In this document: positions 1 to 7,494 of the stretch, one piece after another | Numbering within the stretch: position 1 is the stretch's first letter | Layout: every line of letters starts with the position of its first letter | Source: Acidilobaceae archaeon | GTDB taxonomy: Archaea > Thermoproteota > Thermoprotei_A > Sulfolobales > Acidilobaceae | Direction of reading: 5' to 3' | Length of the DNA stretch: 30,899 nucleotides | Assembly: GCA_027039295.1 (NCBI GenBank) | Contig: JALWEW010000083.1 | Coordinates: 1 to 30,899, forward strand | Notes under the pieces: model-generated | Told to the model about the DNA's origin: nothing | Databases searched by the model: none | Seen by the model: the letters and a program-made list of their open reading frames with translations, nothing else | Translations under genes and position numbers: made by a program

Positions 1-1115
1 TTGAGGCCCAGCTCCCTCATACGAGCCCTGAGCCTTGCCGGCTCGTGCTCCCTGAGGCCGCCGCTGCTCCACTCGACGCCGTAGGGGCCCGGCCCCATCA
101 TGTCTATCCTATGAGCTATCCTGGGATCCTCCCTGTCAACCATGTAGTAGAAAGCCGTTATCGCTGCTGGGAACTCGGGTATGAAGAAGGGCCTATCAAA
201 CTCCGAGACCAACGCCCTCTCCTCGTCGGCCCCGAAGTCCTCCCCCCACTCTATCTCGAAGCCCTTCCTCCTGAGTATCTCCAGAGCCTCATCATAGGAT
301 ACAACGTCGTACCCATCCCACGGCTCCAGGTCCTTGACGCCTAGGATCTCAAGGTCGCGCTCGTTCTCCTCGAGTATCCTCTCCACTATGTGGTTCACAA
401 GCCTGAACTGTAGGTCCATCAAGTCTCTCTTGGAGACTAGGGCCGCCTCAACGTCTATTTGCCAGAACTCCGTCAGGTGCTTCCTAGTCCTACTCTTCTC
501 CGCCCGGAAGCTCGGAGCTATACTGAAGACTCTCCCAAACGCCGCGACAGCGCTCTGCTTGTAGAGCTGCGAGCTTTGGGCCAAGAACGCCTTGCGGCCG
601 AAGTAGTCCACCGGGAAGAGTTCGGCGCCGCCCTCGGTCGCCGTCGCTATTATTATTGGAAACGACAGCTCGACGAACCCCTCTCTCCTGAGGAACTCGC
701 GGGCCGCGTTCATGAGTGTGCTCCTCACCCTGAATACTGCCTTCACCTTGGGCCTCCTTATGTCGAGGTACCTATAGCGGAGCCTCGTCGGCCACTCAGC
801 CTCGACCTTGCCATAGAGGTCTATCGGCGTCGGCTTGCTTGGTGCTATCACCTCTATCCGCTCTGGTATAATCTCCCTGCCGAGCCTCGCTATACTGCTC
901 TGGACGAGCGTGCCCTCGACCCTCACAAAATACTCCCTGCCCAGCTCCTCGACTAGAGACCAGAGGTCATCGCTCACCTCGCCTTTCTTGACCGTCACCT
1001 GCTCTTCGCCGTCGAAGGTCCTCAGGAGTATGAACGCTATCCTCCCCTTCCTGCGGACCGTCTCAACGTGCCCATAGATGGTTACCTTAGCGTCAGCCCT
1101 CAAGGCACGCGGCAC
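1..1115 (-). CDS. asnS: Asparaginyl-tRNA synthetase, class IIb (3' end cut by window)
   Basis: Charges tRNA-Asn with asparagine in the cytosol. Reading leftward, about 371 residues are visible: an N-terminal OB-fold anticodon-binding domain (KVTIYGHVETVRRKGRIAF) and then the class II catalytic core, with TEGGAELFPVDYFG, LAQSSQLYKQ and motif 2 FRAEKSRTRKHLTEFW. The RAEKSRTR-HLTEFW form and the stretch ALEILRRKGFEIEWGEDFGA are typical of archaeal AsnRS; AspRS usually has RAEEHNTTRHLNE. Motif 3 lies beyond the left edge. An in-frame stop at 1143-1145 bounds the start: either GTG at 1115 or TTG at 1103, the latter behind GGTGAGGTG. A TATA-like GTTTAACC at 1141-1148 fits a near-leaderless GTG. An AspRS of relaxed specificity is the main alternative. 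Confidence 0.8.
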   Translation of the reverse strand, partial: MPRALRADAKVTIYGHVETVRRKGRIAFILLRTFDGEEQVTVKKGEVSDDLWSLVEELGREYFVRVEGTLVQSSIARLGREIIPERIEVIAPSKPTPIDLYGKVEAEWPTRLRYRYLDIRRPKVKAVFRVRSTLMNAAREFLRREGFVELSFPIIIATATEGGAELFPVDYFGRKAFLAQSSQLYKQSAVAAFGRVFSIAPSFRAEKSRTRKHLTEFWQIDVEAALVSKRDLMDLQFRLVNHIVERILEENERDLEILGVKDLEPWDGYDVVSYDEALEILRRKGFEIEWGEDFGADEERALVSEFDRPFFIPEFPAAITAFYYMVDREDPRIAHRIDMMGPGPYGVEWSSGGLREHEPARLRARMRELGL

Positions 1116-1140
1116 CTCACCGGCCCTCGGGAGGCTATGG

Positions 1141-1148
1141 GGTTAAAC
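1141..1148 (-). promoter_or_regulatory. TATA box for asnS
   Basis: GTTTAACC on the minus strand, centred about 26 nt before a transcription start near 1119, just ahead of the GTG start at 1115. It is inferred from position and AT content in GC-rich surroundings. Confidence 0.4.
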
Positions 1149-1174
1149 AAGAGTGAAGCGGTCGAATACCGCCC

Positions 1175-1183
1175 CTTTATATG
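1175..1183 (+). promoter_or_regulatory. TATA box for mtnP
   Basis: CTTTATATG in a GC-rich context, predicting a transcript start near 1206 and a very short leader before the TTG start at 1218. No Shine-Dalgarno sequence precedes that TTG, which fits leaderless or near-leaderless translation. Confidence 0.5.
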
Positions 1184-1217
1184 TCGGGCCCCACTGGACC
1201 CAGCGGGTGCCCTGGGA

Positions 1218-2045
1218 TTGATACACGAGGTAACGAAGCCCGGCGGTGTTAAGGCGCATGTTGGCGTGATTGGGGGCTCAGGTCTCTACGATCCCGGAAT
1301 CGTCGAGAACCCCGTCGAGGTATGGGTTAGCACCCCCTACGGCAAGCCGAGCGACGCCATAACAGTCGGCCGGGTCGGGGGGGTCAGTGTGGCGTTTCTA
1401 CCACGCCACGGCAGGGGCCACACGCTCCCCCCGCACAGGGTCAACTACAGGGCCAACATATGGGCGCTTAAAGCACTGGGCGTTAAGTGGGTCATAAGCG
1501 TCTCCGCCGTGGGCAGCCTCAGAGAGGATTACAGGCCGGGTGACTTCGTGGTCCCAGATCAGTTCATAGATATGACGAAGTGCAGGCCCTACACGTTCTA
1601 CGACGGCCCCGTCACAGTCCACGTAAGCATGGCCGATCCCTTCTGCGAGGACCTGAGGAGCCGCATAGTCAGTACCACACGAGAACTCGGATACCCCGTC
1701 CACGACAGGGGGACATACGTGTGCATCGAGGGCCCCAGGTTCTCGACACGCGCTGAGAGCAGGGTGTGGAGGGACGTCTTCAAGGCCGATATAGTGGGGA
1801 TGACCCTCGTACCCGAGGTCAACCTAGCATGCGAGGCGGAGCTGTGCTATGCCACACTCGCGATGGTCACAGACTACGACGTCTGGGCCGAAAGGCCCGT
1901 GACGGCCGCGGAGGTCGAGAAGATAATGGCTGAGAACGTCAAGAGGGCCAGGGAGATCCTAGCCAGGCTAATACCGTCCCTCGCCGGGGACCCGGACCCC
2001 GGAAAGTGCAGCTGCTGCAGGGCGCTCAGCCATGCAGTCGTCTAG
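1218..2045 (+). CDS. mtnP: S-methyl-5'-thioadenosine phosphorylase (MTAP/PNP family)
   Basis: Phosphorolytically cleaves methylthioadenosine, a by-product of polyamine synthesis, to adenine and methylthioribose-1-phosphate. The protein of about 275 aa starts almost directly with the phosphate-binding GVIGGSGLYDP. It then shows FLPRHGRGHTLPPHRVNYRANIWAL written here in part (PRHGRGH, PPHRVNYRAN), VSAVGSLRE, CIEGPRFSTRAES and GMTLVPEVNLACEAE, all family hallmarks. The C-terminus carries CSCC; a CXC motif there is known from hyperthermophilic archaeal MTAP II, where it forms stabilising disulfides. The open frame runs further upstream, but homology begins near residue 12 of this start; TTG 1218 is the nearest start codon. 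The gene overlaps the next by 14 nt, so the two are probably co-transcribed. Confidence 0.93.
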   Translation: MIHEVTKPGGVKAHVGVIGGSGLYDPGIVENPVEVWVSTPYGKPSDAITVGRVGGVSVAFLPRHGRGHTLPPHRVNYRANIWALKALGVKWVISVSAVGSLREDYRPGDFVVPDQFIDMTKCRPYTFYDGPVTVHVSMADPFCEDLRSRIVSTTRELGYPVHDRGTYVCIEGPRFSTRAESRVWRDVFKADIVGMTLVPEVNLACEAELCYATLAMVTDYDVWAERPVTAAEVEKIMAENVKRAREILARLIPSLAGDPDPGKCSCCRALSHAVV

Positions 2046-2883
2046 GGCCCGAGACCTGGTGAAGAAGGCGCTGGAGACTGCAGGGAGGCTCGAGGCACCA
2101 CGCCTAGAGGGGGCCTCGGAGGTAGTAATTGCCTCGTGCCCCGGCAGCGAGGCCTATGGAGGAGAGTACTATCTAGCCCTGCGCCACTCCGGCGTGAGGG
2201 CCCTGCACGTGCCCTGCATCGAAGCTGCAGTACACGTGCTCCCCTATAGCTCGGGCGGCGAGGCCGTGGTGGCCTTCAGCGCTGGGGGACGCGATAGCCA
2301 CCTCATGCACCTAGCAAACGCAGCCACCGCTCTTGGCCTTAGCGTCGAGGCGTACGGCCCACCCCTACACCCGGCCTACACTGACTCCCTGGCCGAGCTA
2401 GGCGTCGAGTACCACTTAGTCGAGGACGAGTCGGGCCTGGCTCTACTCATAGCCCCGCTCATGTGGTCCCCGAAGCCTTGGGAGGCTAGGAGGGCGAGGC
2501 TCGAGGAGGAGCTAGGAGGGCTCCCAGAGGCTATAGACTGGATACGCGAGCACTACAGCAGCATAATCGCAGCCCTCGAGTCCGGCTGGGCCGAGTATGT
2601 AGCCTACACTCCGACCACGGAACCCGGGGTGAGGTTCATAGCACGCCACCATAACGTAAAACTCGCGCCCCTCAGTAGCGTGGAGCGCCTAAGGGGGAGC
2701 ACTGTAGTGGCATTCTATGCGAGCGTCGAGGAGCACGCCTACAAGCAGGCCCTCCTCTCAGCTAAGCTGAGGGGCGCCAAGATTACCGAGGCACGCCTCA
2801 ACACCGACCCCCTAACCGTGCCGCTCTACATAGCCCTCATGAGTGTATTAGCCCTTCCCGACTCGACTGCCAAAAGCCCCTAG
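2032..2883 (+). CDS. SIS-fold (sugar isomerase-like) protein, function unknown
   Basis: A soluble protein of 283 aa. The stretch EVVIASCPGSEAYGGEYYLALRHSG, of which the core is PGSEAYGGE, and the later VVAFSAGGRDSHLMHLANAATALG look like the two nucleotide-fold strands and Ser/Gly loops of SIS domains found in phosphosugar isomerases and their regulators. A second, weaker half follows. ATG 2032 lies inside the end of mtnP (14-nt overlap), so the two genes are almost certainly one operon. MTA phosphorylase releases a phosphosugar, so a phosphosugar-binding or isomerising role would suit, but this is context only. I do not see the motif of MtnA. The fold assignment is moderate and the substrate is unknown. 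Confidence 0.6.
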   Translation: MQSSRARDLVKKALETAGRLEAPRLEGASEVVIASCPGSEAYGGEYYLALRHSGVRALHVPCIEAAVHVLPYSSGGEAVVAFSAGGRDSHLMHLANAATALGLSVEAYGPPLHPAYTDSLAELGVEYHLVEDESGLALLIAPLMWSPKPWEARRARLEEELGGLPEAIDWIREHYSSIIAALESGWAEYVAYTPTTEPGVRFIARHHNVKLAPLSSVERLRGSTVVAFYASVEEHAYKQALLSAKLRGAKITEARLNTDPLTVPLYIALMSVLALPDSTAKSP

Positions 2884-2910
2884 GGATCCATTAGCCCCTG
2901 GAGATGCGGG

Positions 2911-3678
2911 ATGGCGGCTGGGAGGTTTACGTTCTTCCTCAGCTTTGACCTCGACGTCGACTCGGCCGAGGCGCTTAGGGGAGAGGATCCCGTGTCTAGG
3001 AGCAGGGGTCTCTTCGCCGAGCGCGCCGGTCTAGCCAAGGTGCTGGATACCCTTGATAATCATGGGGTCAAGACGACCTTCTTCGTGCCCGGCTGGGTTG
3101 CCGCAAGGTATCCCCACCTCGTCAGGGCCATTATAGACCGCGGCCACGAGGTAGCGGCGCATGGCTTCATGCATGAGAGGCTCGACACTCTGAATAGGGA
3201 AGATGAGGCGAGGGTGTTCGACCTGGCGGAGCACATTATTAAACGCGTAGCGGGCTCCAGGCCCCTCGGCTTCAGGGCGCCCTACTGGAGGTGGAGCGGC
3301 TCCACGCTGGAGATACTGGTTGGTCGTGGCTACCTCTACGATAGCAGCTTAATGGATGATGAGAAGCCATACGTAATAGAGCGTGGGGGCCGCAGGCTAG
3401 TAGAGCTGCCCGTGGACTGGAGGCTCGACGACTGGCCCTACCTTGAATACTACAGGACGCTCACGCCGAGGGAGGTACTTGAGATGTGGATCGACGAGAT
3501 AGAGTACGCCGCCAGCATTGGAGGCTACGTCTCGCTGACCATGCACCCCCAGTGCATAGGCCGCGGCGCTAGGATAAGAGTGCTTGACTCGATCCTGCGC
3601 AGGGCCCGAGAGCTGGGGGCCTGGATGCCGAGGGGCTCGGAGCTGGCTAGGAGCGTGCTAGGCGCGAGCGACTCCTAG
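2911..3678 (+). CDS. Polysaccharide deacetylase family protein (NodB homology)
   Basis: A metal-dependent deacetylase or amidohydrolase of the carbohydrate esterase 4 type, 255 aa. Near the N-terminus FFLSFDLDVDS gives the metal-binding Asp pair. HEVAAHGFMHERLD carries the two metal-binding His of the H-x3-H motif, and GFRAPYWRWS is the R-x-P-Y motif. Near the C-terminus, SLTMHPQCIGRGAR carries the third motif His. No signal peptide or membrane segment is seen, so it acts inside the cell. The arrangement resembles the PuuE/HpPgdA-like branch, whose substrates include non-sugar amides such as allantoin, so an N-acetyl sugar substrate should not be assumed. The ATG at 2911 follows a weak GGAGATGCGGG. 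Its stop overlaps the convergent thioesterase stop. Confidence 0.85.
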   Translation: MAAGRFTFFLSFDLDVDSAEALRGEDPVSRSRGLFAERAGLAKVLDTLDNHGVKTTFFVPGWVAARYPHLVRAIIDRGHEVAAHGFMHERLDTLNREDEARVFDLAEHIIKRVAGSRPLGFRAPYWRWSGSTLEILVGRGYLYDSSLMDDEKPYVIERGGRRLVELPVDWRLDDWPYLEYYRTLTPREVLEMWIDEIEYAASIGGYVSLTMHPQCIGRGARIRVLDSILRRARELGAWMPRGSELARSVLGASDS

Positions 3679-4682
3679 AGGGGCTTCAAGGGCCTGGATT
3701 TCTTGAGGGCCTCCAGCAACTCGAGCCTACGGGCTCTCCTAGCCTTCGCCTGCTCGAAGAGCTCCCGCTGCCACTCCTCCCGGGGCTCGTAGGGCGGCAC
3801 GCGCCTCGGCCTACCACTCTCGTCAAGTGCGACCAGCGTGAAGTAGCTCGTAGTCGTGTGCCTCGCCTCCCCGCTCTCCTCCCTCCTGGCTATGGCCTTC
3901 AGCGTCACCTCCATCGTCGTCCGACCCACATACGTGAGAGCAGCGTGCATCTCTATGGCCTCACCCACAAGTATGGGCGAGTAGAAGTCTGTGGCATCCA
4001 CCGCCGCGGTGACGACTGGGCCGCCGCTATAGCGCAGCCCAATTATGCCGGCCAGCTCGTCGAGGTAGTACATCAGCTTGCCCGCGTAGACGGCGTTATG
4101 GAAGATCGCGTCCTCGGGGTAGGCGAAGCGCATGCTGACAGCACTATACCTCGGGTCAAGGGCCCTCGGAGGGCTCGTGTCACCGACGGCCTCCCTCCTC
4201 CTCTCGAGCCTTCCTGCTCTCTGCTTCCTCCTCTCGATCGCCGCCTCGTAGAGCCTAACTTCCACGTCGCCCTTAGGCTCGATACAAACACCAACCGGTA
4301 CTGGCCTCAACTCGTCGTTCACGGCCACGAGCACCATATGCGATATTGTAGTTAGCCTCCTCTCCCCCTTGATTGGATTCTCCGCCTCCACGTAAACGGT
4401 TACGTCCATGCTACTCCTACCGATGTAGTCAACCCAGGCGGTCAGTATTGCATTCTCACCCACATGAACGGGGGAGAGGAAGAAGATGTGGTCCATCCCA
4501 GCGAGCACAGCTGGGGCTCTCGCGAGCCTCATAGCCGCTAGCGTGGCGGTCGTGATCATCCACTGCAGCATTACCCCGCCGTGGAGCGTCCCGAGCGGAT
4601 TAGCATGCCTTATGAGGACGTGGTTAATTGTCTCGAGGACAGTGTCCCTTATACGGAGTCTCCGCGCGCAATCGACCCTCAA
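3675..4682 (-). CDS. Tandem hotdog-fold acyl-CoA thioesterase
   Basis: Hydrolyses acyl-CoA to free acid and CoA; 335 aa with two hotdog domains. Domain 1, near residues 15-120, has HANPLGTLHGGVMLQWM, then a helix, VGENAILTAWVDYIGRSSMDV and TISHMVLVAVND. A charged linker rich in Arg/Glu (about 140-170) leads to domain 2, with FHNAVYAGKLMYYLDELAG, VGEAIEMHAALTYVGRTTMEV and TTSYFTLVALDE. The parallel between the two halves (YIGRSSMDV and YVGRTTMEV) shows an internal duplication, as in BFIT/ACOT-type thioesterases. A long basic C-terminal helix ends the protein. The start is TTG at 4682; an in-frame stop lies 27 nt upstream. Its substrate range is unknown, but two acyl-CoA dehydrogenases lie elsewhere in the window. 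Confidence 0.87.
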   Translation of the reverse strand: MRVDCARRLRIRDTVLETINHVLIRHANPLGTLHGGVMLQWMITTATLAAMRLARAPAVLAGMDHIFFLSPVHVGENAILTAWVDYIGRSSMDVTVYVEAENPIKGERRLTTISHMVLVAVNDELRPVPVGVCIEPKGDVEVRLYEAAIERRKQRAGRLERRREAVGDTSPPRALDPRYSAVSMRFAYPEDAIFHNAVYAGKLMYYLDELAGIIGLRYSGGPVVTAAVDATDFYSPILVGEAIEMHAALTYVGRTTMEVTLKAIARREESGEARHTTTSYFTLVALDESGRPRRVPPYEPREEWQRELFEQAKARRARRLELLEALKKSRPLKPL

Positions 4683-4714
4683 GGCGTCAGCCCAGGGAGC
4701 CTCTGAGGATTAGG

Positions 4715-4727
4715 GTTATTTATTATG
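4715..4727 (-). promoter_or_regulatory. Promoter region of the thioesterase gene
   Basis: An AT-rich segment reading AATAAATAACC on the minus strand, about 26 nt before an expected start of transcription near 4695, which leaves a leader of about 13 nt. Confidence 0.4.
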
Positions 4728-4732
4728 ACCAC

Positions 4733-4767
4733 GCTAAAATTAATATAAAATAAGTTATAAAAATAAG
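4733..4767 (-). terminator. Oligo-T terminator after creN7
   Basis: On the minus strand this stretch has several T-rich runs (TTATTTTTATAAC, TTATTTTATA, TTAATTTTAG) starting about 20 nt after the creN7 stop. Archaeal RNA polymerase stops at such U-runs without needing a hairpin. The strong AT bias stands out from the surrounding GC-rich DNA. Confidence 0.6.
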
Positions 4768-4786
4768 ATTGGATTGTTATGGATTG

Positions 4787-4975
4787 CTAGGGGGCAGGGT
4801 AGTCGTCCGGGACCTTAGCCCTGAAGTACTTGCCGGTCTCGGGGCTCTTGAAAAGGCCTATCTTGACCCCCTTCCTGCTCTTGGGAGCCAGCTCCCAGAC
4901 CTTTATCGGGACCAGTTCGACCTCCTTACCGGTCGTGGGATCCCTCACCTTCACGGGTGGTAGCTTCTTGGCCAC
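4787..4975 (-). CDS. creN7: Chromatin protein Cren7
   Basis: A small DNA-binding protein of 62 aa that coats and bends double-stranded DNA in crenarchaea. The sequence follows the family closely: PVKVRDPTTGKEVELVP, then KVWELAPKSRKGVKIGLFK, then SPETGKYFRAKVPDDYP. It is an SH3-like barrel with a basic surface, where Lys methylation is known in other species. The start is GTG at 4975, followed by AKKLPPV and preceded by GGGGGTGAT at good spacing; the nearby ATG at 4982 is out of frame. It has its own TATA-like box about 57 nt upstream and a clear T-rich terminator, so it is a single-gene transcript. Confidence 0.96.
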   Translation of the reverse strand: MAKKLPPVKVRDPTTGKEVELVPIKVWELAPKSRKGVKIGLFKSPETGKYFRAKVPDDYPAP

Positions 4976-5028
4976 ACTCCATCACCCCCTACGTACTGCT
5001 TCCATTCAGTGATGACGCGTGCTGAAAG

Positions 5029-5036
5029 TAATAAGC
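5029..5036 (-). promoter_or_regulatory. TATA box for creN7
   Basis: GCTTATTA on the minus strand, predicting a transcript start near 5006 and a leader of about 31 nt that holds the GGGGGTGAT ribosome-binding site. Confidence 0.5.
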
Positions 5037-5154
5037 ATTATTGTACCATTTTAGCGATGAATGCCTTCTCCGAGGACTCACCTTTGAAGGTATTATTAAA
5101 GTAATCCTTTAATTGATCGGGTATAGCGCGGCGACTTAATACGCCGCCGTATCG

Positions 5155-5577
5155 ATGAGTAGGGTCTGGGAGGGGGCGGTGACTACGCGGTCAAGAGACG
5201 TGGTAGCGTATATGCTTCAAAGGCTGGGGTGCACTCACCCCTTCAGGCTTAGCAGGCTCCTGGCCCTGGCTGAGATGGAGGCCCTCGAGAGGCTGGGCAG
5301 GAGGCTAACAGACCTCCGCTACGTGCCCGGCCCGGGAACCTTCTACATAGAGGGCTTCAAGGAGAGCCTTGATGAGGAGTGCTTCCACAAACGAGAGGGG
5401 GACCCCCAGCGGGGTGTACGGGGGTGCCTTGAGTACACCTGCGAGCCCCCTAGCATAAGCGAGGAGGAGCGCTCCATAATAGACTCCGTCATAGAGAGGT
5501 ACTCTAAGCTTAGCGACGAGGAACTGAACCGCATGGTAGTGGAGGACCCCAGGTTTAGGAAACTCACGGGGGGCTAG
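5155..5577 (+). CDS. Panacea/SocA-like domain protein, operon leader of the ATPase cassette
   Basis: A 140-aa soluble protein. The pattern LSRLLALAEMEALERLGRRLTDLRYVPGPGTF followed by SEEERSIIDSVIERYSKLSDEELNRMV resembles the Panacea (SocA-like, DUF4065) fold: a helix with L-L-x-x-A, then R-x-L-T-x-L-x-Y, then a helical end with L-S-x-x-E-L. Only pieces of 20 residues or fewer should be used for comparison, for example RRLTDLRYVPGPG. Four Cys are present, two in GCLEYTC, so metal binding is possible. The gene ends 6 nt before the first ATPase. The start may be ATG 5155 or GTG 5179, which sits after GGGAGGGGGC. In bacteria such domains occur as antitoxins and adaptors for protein turnover; the function here is unknown. 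Confidence 0.6.
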   Translation: MSRVWEGAVTTRSRDVVAYMLQRLGCTHPFRLSRLLALAEMEALERLGRRLTDLRYVPGPGTFYIEGFKESLDEECFHKREGDPQRGVRGCLEYTCEPPSISEEERSIIDSVIERYSKLSDEELNRMVVEDPRFRKLTGG

Positions 5578-5583
5578 GCGGCC

Positions 5584-6498
5584 TTGTTCCAAGTTGCCGT
5601 GACGGGGGGCAAGGGTGGCACGGGGAAGAGCTTTGTAGCAACGAACTTGGCCTACTGGCTGAGTTCCAAGCTTGACCGTTATAGACTAGTCCTAGCCGAC
5701 CTTGACGTCGAGGCCCCAAACGATCACATACTCCTAGGCCTCGACGAACTCGGGAAGAGGGAGGATATAGACATCTACTTCCCCAAGATTGACTACTCGA
5801 AGTGCACGAGCTGCGGTGCGTGCGTCAAAGTATGCGACACGGGAGCCATAATAATGGGGCCCGGCAGGCCCCCCTTCGTGTTCCCGAGACTCTGCAGCGG
5901 CTGCAAGGCATGCTACTATGCCTGCCCCTACAAGGCTATATCACCCAACTCTAAGAGAGTGCTGGGCTACACCTATGTGACCCCGGTGAAGGCAGGCCCC
6001 GCCTTGTTTACGCTCGTCACCGGCATGATTAGAGAGGGGGAGGAGCATACCCCGCCAGCCGTCGTGGCTGCAAAGCGTAAGGCGCTATCCCTGAAGCCGG
6101 ACATTCTCATTGTAGATACAGGTGCCGGCACGGGTAACGCGATCTCCGCTGCAATCCAGGGCAGCGACTTGGTCATCGCTGTTACCGAGCCCACCCCCCT
6201 GGGCGCCCATGACCTGGAGGCCATCCTCAAGGTCTCGCGGGGCATGGGGTATAGGGTGTGGGTGGCTATTAATAGGTGGGGCATAGGCCCCGAGGATGAG
6301 GTTGCAACGCTAGCCCACCGCTACGAGGCCGAGAGGATCTATAGGATCCCCTACTCGCGGGGGGCCGTTGAAGCATACTCTAAAGGAGTACCGGTGATCG
6401 AGTACCGCCCCAACGACCCCGCCGCCAAGGCGCTCGAGGCCCTCTCAACTGACGTTGCAGGCCTCATCCTCGAGAAGCTAGGGGGTGGAGTGCAGTGA
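5584..6498 (+). CDS. MinD-family P-loop ATPase with inserted 2[4Fe-4S] ferredoxin domain (paralogue 1)
   Basis: A 304-aa cytosolic ATPase of the MinD/Mrp (SIMIBI) class. The deviant Walker A is GGKGGTGKS (signature Lys10, P-loop Lys15). LADLDVEAPNDH is the A' region and ILIVDTGAGTG is Walker B. Between them sits a bacterial-type ferredoxin with Cys74, 77, 80, 84 and Cys104, 107, 110, 114, spaced for two 4Fe-4S clusters. This is the COG1149 architecture, known in archaea, with a presumed role in Fe-S cluster or metallocofactor handling; the exact role is not established. The TTG start at 5584 is preceded by GGGGGGCTAGG. The stop overlaps the next gene's start by 4 nt (GTGA), which implies translational coupling. 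Confidence 0.9.
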   Translation: MFQVAVTGGKGGTGKSFVATNLAYWLSSKLDRYRLVLADLDVEAPNDHILLGLDELGKREDIDIYFPKIDYSKCTSCGACVKVCDTGAIIMGPGRPPFVFPRLCSGCKACYYACPYKAISPNSKRVLGYTYVTPVKAGPALFTLVTGMIREGEEHTPPAVVAAKRKALSLKPDILIVDTGAGTGNAISAAIQGSDLVIAVTEPTPLGAHDLEAILKVSRGMGYRVWVAINRWGIGPEDEVATLAHRYEAERIYRIPYSRGAVEAYSKGVPVIEYRPNDPAAKALEALSTDVAGLILEKLGGGVQ

Positions 6499-7472
6499 GC
6501 GGCGTCAGGGACCAGGTGGAGCTTGTGGTTGCAAGCGGCAAGGGTGGTGTGGGCAAGTCCACGCTGACGGCTGTGCTGGCCGTAGAACTCGCTAGGAAGG
6601 GCTTCCGCCTCATAGCCGCGGATGCCGACGCAGAGGCCCCCAACCTCCACATAGCACTTGGCGTCAGCGAATGGGAGTCGGTCGAGCCCTACTACGAGGG
6701 GCGCATAGCCTTCATTAGAAGGGACAAGTGCACGGACTGCGGGATATGCGCTGAGGTATGCCCCTATGGCGCCGTTGAACTTCGAGATGGCCACTACTAC
6801 ATAAACGAGTGGATATGCGAGGGGTGCCTGACCTGCAGCCTCGCGTGCCCGGTGAAGGCGATACGCTACAAGTTCAGGGTCCAGGCTGGCGAGATCAGGG
6901 TCGCCACGACGCGCTACGGCTTCAAGTTGGTCTCAGGCGAGATAAGGCCTGGCAGGCCCAACTCTGGGAAGCTCGTAACTGAGGTCAAGAACAAGGCTAA
7001 ATCGCTACTGGGGGGTGGGGGCCTCGTTCTGGTCGACGCTGCCGCCGGGATAGGATGCCAAGTGATCTCAAGCCTAACCGGGGCCCAGCTAGCCCTCCTA
7101 GTAGCGGAGCCCACCGCCGCTAGCTTCAGCGACCTCAAGAGGATACACAAGCTTACCAAGCACTTTATGGCAGCTCCCATGCTCGTAATAAACAAGTACG
7201 ACCTAAACGAGGAGTACGCAGCAACTATCGAGAAGTACGCCCGTGACAACAACATACCGATCATAGGCAGGATCCCCTACGACGACTCTGTACCAAAGTC
7301 CATCGTCAGAAGGGCGCCGCTAAACGAGGTCTACCCCAATAGCCCTGCAGCCAAGGCAATGGTAGATATAGCTGAATACATTGCCGAGGAGGTACTGCCT
7401 AACTGGAGGAAGTGGTGGGCCAAGTACAGGCCCAGGAAGCCGGAGCCATATATTCCAATCCTTAAAGACTAG
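6495..7472 (+). CDS. MinD-family P-loop ATPase with inserted 2[4Fe-4S] ferredoxin domain (paralogue 2)
   Basis: A second, divergent copy of the same architecture, 325 aa. The P-loop is SGKGGVGKST (Lys21), the A' region ADADAEAPNLH, and the ferredoxin insert has Cys79, 82, 85, 89 and Cys108, 111, 114, 118. LVLVDAAAGIGCQV is Walker B-like. It has a longer C-terminal tail rich in Trp and Pro (NWRKWWAKYRPRKPEP) that the first copy lacks, possibly a partner-binding segment. MinD-type ATPases work as dimers, so the two adjacent paralogues may form a heterodimer; this is an inference from coupling and pairing. GTG 6495 is the start, overlapping the upstream stop. Confidence 0.9.
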   Translation: MSGVRDQVELVVASGKGGVGKSTLTAVLAVELARKGFRLIAADADAEAPNLHIALGVSEWESVEPYYEGRIAFIRRDKCTDCGICAEVCPYGAVELRDGHYYINEWICEGCLTCSLACPVKAIRYKFRVQAGEIRVATTRYGFKLVSGEIRPGRPNSGKLVTEVKNKAKSLLGGGGLVLVDAAAGIGCQVISSLTGAQLALLVAEPTAASFSDLKRIHKLTKHFMAAPMLVINKYDLNEEYAATIEKYARDNNIPIIGRIPYDDSVPKSIVRRAPLNEVYPNSPAAKAMVDIAEYIAEEVLPNWRKWWAKYRPRKPEPYIPILKD

Positions 7473-7494
7473 CCCCTCAATGGTCCAGTAGGGC

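Noticed and set aside
3858..4355. 165-codon plus-strand frame opposite the thioesterase gene
   Set aside because: It is antisense to a clear double-hotdog protein and shows no protein-family features of its own.
5010..5065. GTGATGA ... CTGA as a second C/D box sRNA near creN7
   Set aside because: The spacer is only 6 nt and there is no proper C'/D pair; it overlaps the creN7 promoter region.
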